NCBI RefSeq assembly: GCF_902506455.1
Contig: NZ_LR733844.1
Coordinates: 3,576,284-3,640,283 of the forward strand
Reading direction: 5' to 3'
From: Sphingomonas sp. 8AM
Lineage (GTDB): Bacteria > Pseudomonadota > Alphaproteobacteria > Sphingomonadales > Sphingomonadaceae
DNA: 64,000 bases
Position numbers and translations under genes: made by a program
Notes under the pieces: generated by a model
Seen by the model: only the letters and a program-made list of their open reading frames with translations
Databases searched by the model: none
What the model was told of the DNA's origin: nothing
Shown: piece after piece, positions 24,715-32,710 of the stretch
Layout: every line of letters begins with the position of its first letter
Numbering within the stretch: position 1 is the stretch's first letter

Positions 24715-25389
24715 TTACCGCGGCAGCTGCCACCGGATGCGATCGGTGAAGGTGCCGGCGATCGCCGTACCCGCATCGTCGCGCGCCGGGGTGAAGCGCG
24801 CGCGACGCTGGTAGAGGCGGCACGTCGCCTGATCGAGCGAGGCATGGCCGCTGGGTGCGGTGACCGCGCAGGATTCGACGCGGCCGTCGGCACCGATCCG
24901 CATCGAGATGCCGACGACGCCTTCTTCCTCGGCGCGCAACGCCGAGGGCGGGTAATCGTCAGTGCTGATCCAGTCGTTGCGGTTGCCGCGCGCGAGCACG
25001 CCGCTCGCCTTGCTGATCGTCGCGGGCTGCGCGGGCGGATCGACCGTGACGGTGCCGGTGCCGAACTCGACCGGCTGCATCGGGGGCGTGATGACGACCA
25101 CGTTGTCGCTGTTCGCCTCGCTGGGAACGATCGGCGTGACGGTGGTGAGGGGCGGCATCGTCGTCGTCGGCTGTTGCGGCGTCACCTTCTCCAGCTTGGG
25201 CGGCATGATGTCGGGCGGCGCCGGCGTTTCGATCGGGATGTTGGTGGTGATGAACGGCGTCGACACCGTCTGCACGAAGCTGGCCGCCATGCCGCTGATG
25301 AAGACATAGCCGATCAGGCCGTGGATCGCGGCCACGCCCGCGATCGTGGTGAACCGCCGCGAATTGTCGATCCGATTTGCATAAGCCAT
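24715..25389 (-). CDS. TonB-family energy transducer
   Basis: Inner-membrane anchored periplasm-spanning protein of 224 residues that couples the proton motive force to outer-membrane receptors. A single transmembrane helix lies at about 14-36, a Pro/Thr-rich spacer at 45-130 (TNIPIETPAPPDIMPPKLEK), and the C-terminal TonB domain from about 140 (YPPSALRAEEEGVVGISMRIG). An internal Cys pair (ESCAVTAP and ATCRLYQ) is typical of the sphingomonad type. GGAGG precedes ATG 25389. It stands alone, without exbB or exbD nearby, so it may be one of several TonB paralogues serving receptors such as that at 45615. Confidence 0.88.
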   Translation of the reverse strand: MAYANRIDNSRRFTTIAGVAAIHGLIGYVFISGMAASFVQTVSTPFITTNIPIETPAPPDIMPPKLEKVTPQQPTTTMPPLTTVTPIVPSEANSDNVVVITPPMQPVEFGTGTVTVDPPAQPATISKASGVLARGNRNDWISTDDYPPSALRAEEEGVVGISMRIGADGRVESCAVTAPSGHASLDQATCRLYQRRARFTPARDDAGTAIAGTFTDRIRWQLPR

Positions 25390-25559
25390 GCGACCAACCT
25401 CCCGACCGGAGGCGCCACGACGGACGAATTGCCCGACGAACGACGAGCTCCAGATCACGATGCTGCGCCGATTGCGACTGCGCGTCAATCGCGGTGGTGG
25501 CCCGGTTTGGGCGGCAAATTTGCTGTCAGATTATGATGACATGAGGTCGAATTCCCGTT

Positions 25560-25636
25560 CGTCATTGCGAGCGTAGCGAAGCAATCCAGGGCGTCGCGGT
25601 CCGGCCCTGGATTGCTTCGCTACGCTCGCAATGACG
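25560..25636. repeat. 77-bp palindrome, copy 3
   Basis: The arms CGTCATTGCGAGCGTAGCG and CGCTACGCTCGCAATGACG are perfect reverse complements; the following AAGCAATCCAGGG and CCCTGGATTGCTT also pair, giving a stem of over 30 bp. The centre is inverted relative to copies 1 and 2. It lies in the 270-base gap between the oxyR stop and the tonB start; the remainder of that gap shows nothing else recognisable. Confidence 0.9.
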
Positions 25637-25659
25637 GATCAAATCGACGTCGTTACGCG

Positions 25660-26562
25660 CTAGGCCGCCGCCTTCAACACCTCGCCGAGCAGATGGAAGT
25701 CGCGTTCGCGCGGGGAGGCGCGGCGCCAGACCAGCGCCAGCGTGCGGACCGGCGCGGCGGCGTCGAGCGGGCGCGCGACCACCCTGGTATGGTCGAGGAT
25801 GCCGGCGTCGAGCGCGATTTTGGGGAGGATCGTCACGCCCAGGCCATTGTCGACCATCTGCACCATCGTGTGCAGCGAGGTGCCGAGCATCGTCGCCTCG
25901 GCGCGCAATTCGGCGCGATTGCATGCCGCCAGCGCGTGTTCCTTGAGGCAATGGCCGTCCTCGAGCAGCAAGAGCCGCGTCTCGTCGATCTCGTCGGGGC
26001 GAACCGACGAGAGTTCGGCCGGCATCTCGCCCTCCGGGAAGGCGAGGAACAGCCGATCGTCGAACAGCTTGAGCACCGTCACCTCACCGCAGGCATAGGG
26101 CAGCGCCAGCAGGACGCAATCGGTGCGGCCGTTGTGGAGCGCCTCGCACGCCGGACCGCTGGGTTCCTCGCGCAGATACAGCTTCAGGTCGGGATAGTCG
26201 CGTCGCAGGCGCGGCAGGATGCGCGGGAGCAGGAACGGCGCGATCGTCGGGATCACGCTCAGCCGCATCTCGCCCGACAAGGGGCGACCGGCGGCGCGGG
26301 CGAGATCGCCCAGTTCCTCCGCCTCGCGCAATACGACCCGCGCCTTTGTCGCGATCTGCTCGCCGAGGGGGGTGAAGCGCACCACGCGGCGGGTGCGCTC
26401 GACCAGCGTAACGCCGATCAGCGTCTCCAGTTCGCGCAAGCCTGCCGACAGGGTCGACTGGGTGACGAAACACGCTTCGGCGGCGCGGCCGAAATGGCCG
26501 TGATCCTTCAGAGCAACCAGATATTGCAATTGCTTAAGCGTCGGGAGGTAGGTTGCGGCCAT
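25660..26562 (-). CDS. oxyR: Hydrogen peroxide sensor OxyR
   Basis: LysR-family regulator of 300 residues. The helix-turn-helix lies at about 8-65 (FGRAAEACFVTQSTLSAGLR). The redox pair is C205 (LEDGHCLKEHA) and C214, nine residues apart exactly as C199 and C208 in E. coli, forming the activating disulfide on peroxide exposure. The gene is divergent from ahpC, the classic target layout. A palindrome ATCG-N7-CGAT (26565-26579) sits at its own ribosome site and could be an autoregulatory LysR-type half-operator, at low confidence. Confidence 0.94.
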   Translation of the reverse strand: MAATYLPTLKQLQYLVALKDHGHFGRAAEACFVTQSTLSAGLRELETLIGVTLVERTRRVVRFTPLGEQIATKARVVLREAEELGDLARAAGRPLSGEMRLSVIPTIAPFLLPRILPRLRRDYPDLKLYLREEPSGPACEALHNGRTDCVLLALPYACGEVTVLKLFDDRLFLAFPEGEMPAELSSVRPDEIDETRLLLLEDGHCLKEHALAACNRAELRAEATMLGTSLHTMVQMVDNGLGVTILPKIALDAGILDHTRVVARPLDAAAPVRTLALVWRRASPRERDFHLLGEVLKAAA

Positions 26563-26592
26563 TCATCGTCTCCGTCGATCACCGGGGAAGGA

Positions 26593-26630
26593 ATAGACGA
26601 TTTGCTCGATCACGCGAAGCCCCCTATATC
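26593..26630 (+). promoter_or_regulatory. Probable ahpC promoter with adjacent ATAG element
   Basis: TTGCTC (26602-26607) and TATATC (26625-26630) are separated by an ideal 17 bases, about 85 bases upstream of ahpC. ATAG at 26593-26596 lies directly upstream of the -35, where an activating OxyR tetramer would contact polymerase. The full four-part ATAG/CTAT OxyR pattern is not present at correct spacing, so the operator part is tentative. Confidence 0.45.
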
Positions 26631-26715
26631 GGTGTGGCAACGAGAGGCGGCGCAGGGACGCGGCCCCGGCAGAGAGGATGACTGGAACTCCGCATTCGTT
26701 TCACAGGAGCCAGAC

Positions 26716-27261
26716 ATGCTGACCATCGGCGACACCTTTCCCGCCATCACCGTCCCCGTCCAGCAGGGCACCAACGCGCTGCCGAACGGCGAGACGCTCG
26801 ACCTGACCACTGCCTATCCGGGCAAGTGGAAGGTGCTGTTCTACTGGCCCAAGGACTTCACGTTCGTGTGCCCGACCGAGATCGTCGGCTACAGCCAGAT
26901 CAAGGGCGATTTCGAGGATCGCGACGCGGTGCTGATCGGCGCCTCGACCGACACCGCGCACGTCCACCTCGCGTGGCGCAAGTCGGACCCGGATCTGGCC
27001 GCCGCCGACTTCCCGTGGCTGGCGGACAACGGCCGCACGCTGGCCGACGCGCTGGGCATCGTCGACAAGAACGAGCATGTCGCGTTCCGCGCCACGTTCA
27101 TCGTCGATCCCGACAACGTCATCCAGGCGGTGCAGGTCAACGGCCTGAACGTCGGCCGCAACCCGGCCGAGACGCTGCGCGTGCTCGACGCGCTGCAGAC
27201 CGACGAACTGTGCCCGTGCAACTGGAACAAGGGCGACGACGTCCTGCAGGTCGCGGCCTGA
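26716..27261 (+). CDS. ahpC: Alkyl hydroperoxide reductase AhpC (peroxiredoxin)
   Basis: Cytoplasmic 2-Cys peroxiredoxin of 181 residues that reduces H2O2, organic peroxides and peroxynitrite. The peroxidatic cysteine is C52 (DFTFVCPTE). The C-terminal resolving region reads C166-P-C168 (ELCPCNW), the three-cysteine arrangement of mycobacterial AhpC that is recycled by AhpD instead of AhpF. An AGGAG site precedes ATG 26716. ahpD follows after a gap that carries the 77-bp palindrome; oxyR is divergent. Confidence 0.95.
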   Translation: MLTIGDTFPAITVPVQQGTNALPNGETLDLTTAYPGKWKVLFYWPKDFTFVCPTEIVGYSQIKGDFEDRDAVLIGASTDTAHVHLAWRKSDPDLAAADFPWLADNGRTLADALGIVDKNEHVAFRATFIVDPDNVIQAVQVNGLNVGRNPAETLRVLDALQTDELCPCNWNKGDDVLQVAA

Positions 27262-27321
27262 TCTACTTGAGGGCGGGGCCGTTCGGTCCCGCCCTCTTCC
27301 TCTTAAAATCTGTCGCCCGCC

Positions 27322-27399
27322 CGTCATTGCGAGCGCAGCGAAGCACTTCCGGGCGTCACATCTCTGGGGCCGGATTGCTTCGCCGCGCTCGCAATGACG
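27322..27399. repeat. 77-bp palindrome, copy 4 (78 bp, inserted between ahpC and ahpD)
   Basis: The arms CCGTCATTGCGAGCGCAGCG and CGCCGCGCTCGCAATGACGG pair with few mismatches; the inner part (AAGCACTTCC versus GGATTGCTT) is more decayed than in other copies. The centre orientation matches copies 3 and 5. As it lies between two genes expected to be co-transcribed, it could form an intercistronic hairpin that sets the ahpC to ahpD mRNA ratio. Confidence 0.82.
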
Positions 27400-27430
27400 G
27401 GCCGTGGCGTCGCACGTCTGGAGACTCCAC

Positions 27431-27952
27431 ATGGCTCTCAAGGAATTCGCGGGCACGCTGCCCGATTTCGCCAAGGACATCCGCCTCAACGTCGGCTCGC
27501 TGCTGAACGAGACGGTGCTCAACGACCAGCGCAAGTACGGCACGTTGCTCGCCTGTGCGCATGGTTCGGGCTACAAGCCGCTGGTCGAGGCAACCGAGGC
27601 CGAGGTTGCGGACAAGCTGTCGCCGGAAGCTGCGACCGCGGCGCGCGCGGCGGCAGCGGTTATGGCGATGAACAACGTCTATTATCGCTTCACGCACCTC
27701 TCCAGCAACGAGGAATACGCCCGGATGCCGGCCAAGCTGCGCATGAACGTGATCGGCGCGCCCGGGATCGACAAGGTCGATTTCGAGCTGTTCAGCCTGG
27801 CGGTCAGCGCGATGAACGGATGTGGCATGTGCATCGACAGTCACGAGCAGGTGCTCAAGAAGGCGGGCGTCACCGCCGAGGTGATCCAGACCGCTGCGCG
27901 CATCGCCTCGGTGATGAAGGCGGTTGCGACGGTGCACGCTGTTAGCGCGTAA
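27431..27952 (+). CDS. ahpD: Alkyl hydroperoxidase AhpD (carboxymuconolactone decarboxylase fold)
   Basis: All-helical protein of 173 residues with the redox motif C-G-M-C in SAMNGCGMCIDSHE, where the distal histidine also conforms to AhpD. In Mycobacterium AhpD, recharged by lipoamide of the dihydrolipoamide system, reduces AhpC; the CPC tail of the neighbouring AhpC fits that partnership. ATG 27431 gives the usual MALKEFAGTLPDFAKDIRLN opening. No ahpF is present in the window. Confidence 0.94.
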   Translation: MALKEFAGTLPDFAKDIRLNVGSLLNETVLNDQRKYGTLLACAHGSGYKPLVEATEAEVADKLSPEAATAARAAAAVMAMNNVYYRFTHLSSNEEYARMPAKLRMNVIGAPGIDKVDFELFSLAVSAMNGCGMCIDSHEQVLKKAGVTAEVIQTAARIASVMKAVATVHAVSA

Positions 27953-27959
27953 TCAACTC

Positions 27960-28028
27960 CGTCAGCCCCGCGAAGGCGGGAACCCAGATGCGCGGGTTCT
28001 CGTGCGAGCCGCGGGGACCGGGATGACC
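27960..28028. repeat. Decayed inverted repeat (GTCA-CCCGCGAAGGCGGGAA family)
   Basis: CGTCAGCCCCGCGAAGGCGG and, about 30 bases on, CGCGGGGACCGGGATGAC are recognisable as the two arms of the element seen intact at 21047-21140. It fills most of the gap between the ahpD stop and the convergent permease stop, so it may act as a bidirectional transcript end. Confidence 0.55.
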
Positions 28029-28056
28029 GCTCCTTCGGGACTGACAAGAGTTGCAG

Positions 28057-28827
28057 CTACATCAGCACGGCGCGGACGAAGCCGTAGGTGCTGGTAATCG
28101 TCAGCACCGTGCCGACCATCACCAGCATCACCTTCATCGGAATACGCTTGGCGAAAAATGCGCCGAGCGGCGCGGCCAAGACGCCGCCGATCAGCAGCCC
28201 GACAGTCGCGGTCGCGAAATCCTTGATGCCGAGATGATAGATGAAGGTCGCCGAGACGACCGCGGTGAGGAAGAACTCGACCGCGCTGACCGTGCCGACG
28301 ACCTTGCGCGGCTCGACGCCCTGCACGAGCAGGTTGGAGGTGACGATCGGCCCCCAGCCACCGCCCCCCGCCGCGTCCATGAACCCGCCGAGCAGCCCGA
28401 GCGGCTCGACCACCTTCGGCTTGCTGACCTTGGGCGGGAACATCAGCCCGCGCACCAGCAGATAGACGCCGATGATGACCAGATAGGCGAGCACGAAAGG
28501 CTTCACGACCGCGCCGTCGATATTGGTCAGGACATAGGCACCCGCCACGCCGCCGACCACGCCGGGGACCAACAACCGCAGGAACAGCCCCTTGTCGATG
28601 TTGCCGGTGATTGCGTGACTAATTCCGGAGATCGCGGTGGTGAAGGTCTCGACGATATGAACGTTTGCGGACGCGCGTGCCGGGGGTAGCCCGATCACCG
28701 CAACGAGCAACGTATTGCAGATCACCCCGAACGCCATGCCGAGCGCCCCGTCGACCAATTGCGCGCCGAATCCGACGGCGATGAACGGCCACAAGGCGGA
28801 AAAATCGAGTTGCGTCAGCGCCTGCAT
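28057..28827 (-). CDS. TauE/SafE-family sulfite or anion permease
   Basis: Inner-membrane protein of 256 residues with about eight hydrophobic segments. The two conserved glycine-rich halves are visible: VGFGAQLVDGALGMAFGV near the N-terminus and GGFMDAAGGGGWGPIVTSNLL in the second half. The family exports sulfite, sulfoacetate or taurine-derived anions, or moves sulfate. It is divergent from cysE across 155 bases, so a role in sulfur metabolism is a reasonable inference. ATG 28827 begins the first family-conserved sequence (MQALTQLDFSALWPFIAVGF). Confidence 0.85.
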   Translation of the reverse strand: MQALTQLDFSALWPFIAVGFGAQLVDGALGMAFGVICNTLLVAVIGLPPARASANVHIVETFTTAISGISHAITGNIDKGLFLRLLVPGVVGGVAGAYVLTNIDGAVVKPFVLAYLVIIGVYLLVRGLMFPPKVSKPKVVEPLGLLGGFMDAAGGGGWGPIVTSNLLVQGVEPRKVVGTVSAVEFFLTAVVSATFIYHLGIKDFATATVGLLIGGVLAAPLGAFFAKRIPMKVMLVMVGTVLTITSTYGFVRAVLM

Positions 28828-28982
28828 CCGGTCTCCCCTGCGCCATCGGACCGATCGCGCCGTGTTCTCATCGGTCATATCCGAGAAAGGCGATAGGAAA
28901 ATACGGTTTCTCGCCCGATAGCGCTGCTTATGGAAACAGGCGCGACGACGCTCTATCTTGCGGGCAAAGAAAGGGGACGCGG

Positions 28983-29675
28983 ATGTCGCGACTGACCACG
29001 TATCTGGATTCGATTCGCGCCCGCGATCCGGCGCCGCATTCGCGTCTGGAGGTACTGACTTACCCGGGGGTATGGGCGCTGGCGTGGCATCGCGTTGCGA
29101 ACCGGCTGTATCGCAGCGGCTTCTACCTGCCGGCGCGGATCGTGAACCATTTCTCACGCGCGCTGACCGCGATCGACATCCATCCCGGCGCGACGATCGG
29201 GCGCAATTTCTTCATCGACCATGGCTTTGTGGTGATCGGCGAGACTGCGGAGATCGGTGACGACGTCACGATCTACCAATGCGTGACGCTTGGCGGCACC
29301 AGCCCCGACAATGGTGTCGCGGGCAAGCGCCACCCGACGATCGCCGACGGCGCGATCATCGGCTCGGGCGCGCAGGTGCTGGGGCCGATCACGGTCGGGC
29401 CGCGGGCGCGGGTCGGCGCCAACGCGGTCGTGACGCGCGACGTACCGGCGGGTGCGGTGATGGTCGGTATTCCGGCACGCCCGACGGTCGTCGAAGGCGG
29501 TGCTGCGCCCGAGCCGCGCTTCGTCCCTTACGGCACTCCGTGTCGCGAGATGTTCGATCCGGCGACGCAGAAGGTCGAGATCCTGCGCTGCGAACTGGAG
29601 GCGATGAAGAAGCGGCTCGACGCGCTGATCGAAGAGCAGGACCCTGCGATCCGACAGGAGCGTGACCGCGCCTGA
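28983..29675 (+). CDS. cysE: Serine O-acetyltransferase
   Basis: Makes O-acetylserine, the cysteine precursor, from serine and acetyl-CoA. The 230-residue protein is the shorter EpsC/CysE form. Hexapeptide repeats run from about 60 to 160: IDIHPGATIGRNFFIDHG, VVIGETAEIGDDVTIYQCVTLGG (shown in parts), the catalytic His/Asp pair (IDHG and the HPTI tract), and AVVTRDVPAGAVMVGIPAR. The C-terminal helix (EILRCELEAMKKRLDALIEE) looks like a coiled coil. Its TGA overlaps the ATG of the DUF2794 gene. Confidence 0.93.
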   Translation: MSRLTTYLDSIRARDPAPHSRLEVLTYPGVWALAWHRVANRLYRSGFYLPARIVNHFSRALTAIDIHPGATIGRNFFIDHGFVVIGETAEIGDDVTIYQCVTLGGTSPDNGVAGKRHPTIADGAIIGSGAQVLGPITVGPRARVGANAVVTRDVPAGAVMVGIPARPTVVEGGAAPEPRFVPYGTPCREMFDPATQKVEILRCELEAMKKRLDALIEEQDPAIRQERDRA

Positions 29676-30019
29676 TGGGGATCGTCACGCCATTTCCCGC
29701 CGGTGCCGGGCATTTGCGGCAGGTGGCGTTCGACCGCGCCGAACTGATGCGGATCCTCGATCTCTACGGGCGGATGGTTGCGGCCGGGCACTGGCGCGAT
29801 TACGCGCTCGATCTGGGGCGCGAGGCGGCGGTGTTCTCGGCCTTCCGCCGCGCGACCGAGCGCCCTGAATTCCGCGTCGAGAAGCGGCCGTCGTTGCGCA
29901 ACCGCCAGGGAATGTGGGCGCTGGTCGGCGAAGCGGGGCAGGTGATACGGCGCGGGCATGAACTCGGCCCGGTGCTGGCGCCGGTCGAGCGACGGTTGAT
30001 GAAGCTGGTCGAGGAGTGA
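29675..30019 (+). CDS. DUF2794 family protein
   Basis: A 114-residue cytoplasmic protein with the opening VTPFPAGAGHLRQVAFDRAE, then FSAFRRATERPEFRVEKRPSL (shown in part), characteristic of DUF2794, found almost only in alphaproteobacteria. The tract FRVEKRP and basic surface suggest a nucleic-acid or protein-binding role, but no function is established. TGATG overlap with cysE shows co-translation. Confidence 0.8.
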   Translation: MGIVTPFPAGAGHLRQVAFDRAELMRILDLYGRMVAAGHWRDYALDLGREAAVFSAFRRATERPEFRVEKRPSLRNRQGMWALVGEAGQVIRRGHELGPVLAPVERRLMKLVEE

Positions 30020-30040
30020 CGGCTGAACGCGCGCGGCTCG

Positions 30041-31066
30041 TCATCCTGCCGTTTGCGCGGGCGGCAGCCGCTCGCCCCATCGTCCCAGCCGAGCGACGAC
30101 GCCCGCGCGGATTGGTTGCCAGAACGCCGACAGCGACAGCAGCGCCGATCCGATCACGAGCGAGGTAAACGCGAGCGACAATTCGGTCGAGCCGGCGGTG
30201 CGGATCAACACCGACATGGCATACAGCACATAGACGAGGCTGGAGACCAGCAGTGCACGCCGGTCGACCACGAGCGCGACCAGCGCGAAAGCGATATACA
30301 GCAGCAGCACCAGCAATGCCTTGCCCAGACCCATGTCGCCCGCGAACACGCCCATCATCTGAAACGTCGAATGCGCGATCATCGGGGCCGCGATCAGATG
30401 CAGCCAGAAGGCGACATCGGACCGGCGCGTCCGGCGAGCGCGATCCGACAGGTCCCAATGCATCGCGTAGGCGAAGACGGCAATCCCGCCCGCGAATAGT
30501 AGCGGCCATGCCAGCTGCAGCGATTCGGGCAGGATCGTCAACAGCAGGCTGACGACCACCGCTACCGCCGCCGCCGCGCCTGCCGCCGGGGTGATCGGTA
30601 CCATGAAGCGCCGCCAGTGTACCCATGCCGCAAAGGCGGCCACGCCAGCCGCGACTGCGCTGATGCCGGCGACGCGTCGCTCGTCCGGCTCTGCGAAGAG
30701 CGACAGACCGAGCGACACGATCATGGCGGCGATACCGCCTACGAACGCCAGTAACAGCACGATGCTCGGCAACGCCATCCGTCGTCGCGCGGTAAAATAG
30801 GTAGCCAGCAACCACGCGACGGCTGCGACCGCACCGGCGCCAGCGGGCGCGGCGGCCTTGGCGCCGATGTTGGCGACCGCCACCAGCAGCAAGGCGATGG
30901 CGATCGTGACGAAGATGTCGTTAAAGCCGGTCAGGAAGCGGAAATCCTCTTCGTCGACCGCCGGCGTCGCGCGGAGAGCGGCGACATGGTGGCGGAAATC
31001 GCTTGCGACCTGCTCGGGCATCACCCCGGCCGCGACCGCCTGGTCGATATCGCTCTCGCTGTACAT
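30041..31066 (-). CDS. Multi-pass membrane protein (DUF2157-like)
   Basis: A 341-residue protein. A short N-terminal soluble part (MYSESDIDQAVAAGVMPEQV and on to about 45) is followed by ten or more closely spaced hydrophobic segments. The layout, a short EDxDxAV-type cytoplasmic start with many tight helices, resembles DUF2157 predicted membrane proteins. GGGGGAG lies five bases before ATG 31066. Convergent with the DUF2794 gene. Function unknown. Confidence 0.7.
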   Translation of the reverse strand: MYSESDIDQAVAAGVMPEQVASDFRHHVAALRATPAVDEEDFRFLTGFNDIFVTIAIALLLVAVANIGAKAAAPAGAGAVAAVAWLLATYFTARRRMALPSIVLLLAFVGGIAAMIVSLGLSLFAEPDERRVAGISAVAAGVAAFAAWVHWRRFMVPITPAAGAAAAVAVVVSLLLTILPESLQLAWPLLFAGGIAVFAYAMHWDLSDRARRTRRSDVAFWLHLIAAPMIAHSTFQMMGVFAGDMGLGKALLVLLLYIAFALVALVVDRRALLVSSLVYVLYAMSVLIRTAGSTELSLAFTSLVIGSALLSLSAFWQPIRAGVVARLGRWGERLPPAQTAG

Positions 31067-31114
31067 CGTCACTCCCCCGTCCGCTGGCAAGGCTATCGCG
31101 GGGTCGTGCGCGGC

Positions 31115-32014
31115 TCAACCGCCTTGCAAGGTCCGCGCGATCGATATGGGTTGCTCGGCGCCTGTCGACGGCACGATCTCACCGGCGCGATCGGTGATCG
31201 CTGCCCAATGGCGCGCGACGCCCTCGGGGGAGAGGTCGTCGCCGTTCAGGGCAACGCCGGGGGTGAGCGTGATGTAGCTGGCCTGCACGACGCCCGCTCC
31301 CGCACCCAGGATCTGCCCCGAAGGCGCGTCCTTGCTGACCAGATACAACGCGGCCGGGGCAACCTTTTCGGGAGCGAAGGCAGCAAAGGCGGCGTCGGGA
31401 AACAGACCCTCGGTCATGCGGGTGCCGGCGGTGGGCGCGATCGTGTTGACGCGGATGTCGTGCCGCGCGCCCTCAAGATGCAGCGTTCGCGCCAGCCCGG
31501 CGATGCCGAGTTTTGCGGCGGCGTAATTGGCTTGTCCAAAATTGCCGAACAGCCCGGAAGATGACGAGGTCATCAGTACCCGACCATAATTCTGGGCGCG
31601 AAACGTGTCCCAGCATGCCTTCGTCGCGTACGCGCTGCCAAGCAGATGGACCTGCACCACAAAGGCAAAGTCCGCCGGGTCCATTCTGGCGAAGGTCTTG
31701 TCGCGCAGCACGCCGGCATTGTTGATCAGGATGTGAACGCCGCCCCACGCCTCGGTGGCGCGCGCGACCATTTCGACCATTTGATCGTAGTCGGCGACGC
31801 TGCCGCCGTTCGCGATCGCAACGCCGCCGAACGCCCGGATTTCCTCGACGACCCCCAGTGCTGCGTCGGAGGCGCCCTGACCGCTGCGATCGCCGCCGAG
31901 ATCATTGACGACGACGCGCGCGCCGCGCTTCGCGAGTTCGAGCGCATAGTGCCGACCGAGACCGCCACCCGCGCCGGTGACGATGGCGACGCGATCGTCG
32001 AACCGGATCGACAT
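31115..32014 (-). CDS. Short-chain dehydrogenase, similar to 3-hydroxyacyl-CoA dehydrogenase domain of MFE-2
   Basis: NAD(P)-dependent Rossmann oxidoreductase of 299 residues. The cofactor motif is TGAGGGLGRHYA (from T13), followed by NNAG at 98-101; the catalytic residues are S151, Y164 and K168. The tracts VVVNDLGGDRSGQG and NYGRVLMTSSSSGLFGNFGQ are typical of the peroxisomal multifunctional enzyme type 2 or (3R)-hydroxyacyl-CoA dehydrogenase subgroup. The C-terminus extends about 50 residues beyond a minimal SDR. Likely acts on an acyl-CoA, but the substrate is unproven. Confidence 0.85.
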   Translation of the reverse strand: MSIRFDDRVAIVTGAGGGLGRHYALELAKRGARVVVNDLGGDRSGQGASDAALGVVEEIRAFGGVAIANGGSVADYDQMVEMVARATEAWGGVHILINNAGVLRDKTFARMDPADFAFVVQVHLLGSAYATKACWDTFRAQNYGRVLMTSSSSGLFGNFGQANYAAAKLGIAGLARTLHLEGARHDIRVNTIAPTAGTRMTEGLFPDAAFAAFAPEKVAPAALYLVSKDAPSGQILGAGAGVVQASYITLTPGVALNGDDLSPEGVARHWAAITDRAGEIVPSTGAEQPISIARTLQGG

Positions 32015-32100
32015 GGAAAAGGCGCTCCCTCCAGACCGGATGAAGCGCCTTCCATACCTGGTCTTCGAACGGGCGCAATGCCCGCCCGGTCGTCACATTC

Positions 32101-32601
32101 TTAGCGACGGCGACGCGTGGTTTTACGCGCGTCGCTGGCCTGCATGCAGCCGTCATACTGGCCCTTCTTGCAGATCGGATAGCTTTCCTTGGCGGCGGGC
32201 GCCGGGAAGGCCTGCGACGGCGAGGGGGCGGGCTGGAAGCGAACGGTCGCGCCCGGCTGCGGCGTGCCCGAAACGGCCGGTTGCGACGGCTGATAACCGC
32301 CGGCGCTCTCGGTGCCCATGCCGCCACCCGATTGCGGGGTCATCGCGCCGCCAGCCGGCGGGGTCATCGGCGCATTTGCCTCTGGCGCGGGCGCGGCGGG
32401 ATCGGCCTGGGTGGTCGGTGCCGGCATCGTGCTGTCGGTCTGCGGCGCGGCGGCCGGGTCCGCGGACATGCCGGGGTCGGCAGTGGTCGCCGGTGCAGCG
32501 CCGGTGTCGGGCGCGGTCGTCGTGGTCTGCGGCGTGTCCTGTGCAATCGCCGTCGCGGGAATGGCGATCACGGCCGCTGCCGCGAGAAGAATGGCCTTCA
32601 T
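32101..32601 (-). CDS. Secreted Pro/Ala/Thr-rich low-complexity protein (166 aa)
   Basis: MKAILLAAAAVIAIPATAIA is a Sec signal peptide cleaved before QDTPQ. The mature chain to about 140 is low-complexity P/A/T/G (TTTTAPDTGAAPATTADPG and similar) and should be disordered. A short C-terminal module has two cysteines (ESYPICKKGQYDGCMQASDA) and ends in a basic run KTTRRRR. AGGAG lies before ATG 32601. No function can be given; a surface-exposed linker with a small disulfide-bonded end is what the sequence suggests. Confidence 0.7.
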   Translation of the reverse strand: MKAILLAAAAVIAIPATAIAQDTPQTTTTAPDTGAAPATTADPGMSADPAAAPQTDSTMPAPTTQADPAAPAPEANAPMTPPAGGAMTPQSGGGMGTESAGGYQPSQPAVSGTPQPGATVRFQPAPSPSQAFPAPAAKESYPICKKGQYDGCMQASDARKTTRRRR

Positions 32602-32710
32602 CTTATCTTTCTCCTGCCGTGTGCGTTCGGTCAGAAACGCGTTGTTATCACGCGGTCCGGGCAACGCCCCACGGCAGAAAAAAGGTCCCTCGTTGCGAGA
32701 GCGGAAAGAT

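Noticed and set aside
26563-26715. Complete four-part OxyR operator (ATAG-N7-CTAT-N7-ATAG-N7-CTAT)
   Set aside because: One ATAG and one CTAT are present but 27 bases apart instead of 29, and the middle units are absent, so only a partial site is claimed.
32602-32710. Intrinsic terminator after phoB
   Set aside because: A run of six T occurs on the minus strand, but the preceding CTCG-CAA-CGAG stem is only four base pairs and five bases away, too weak to assert.
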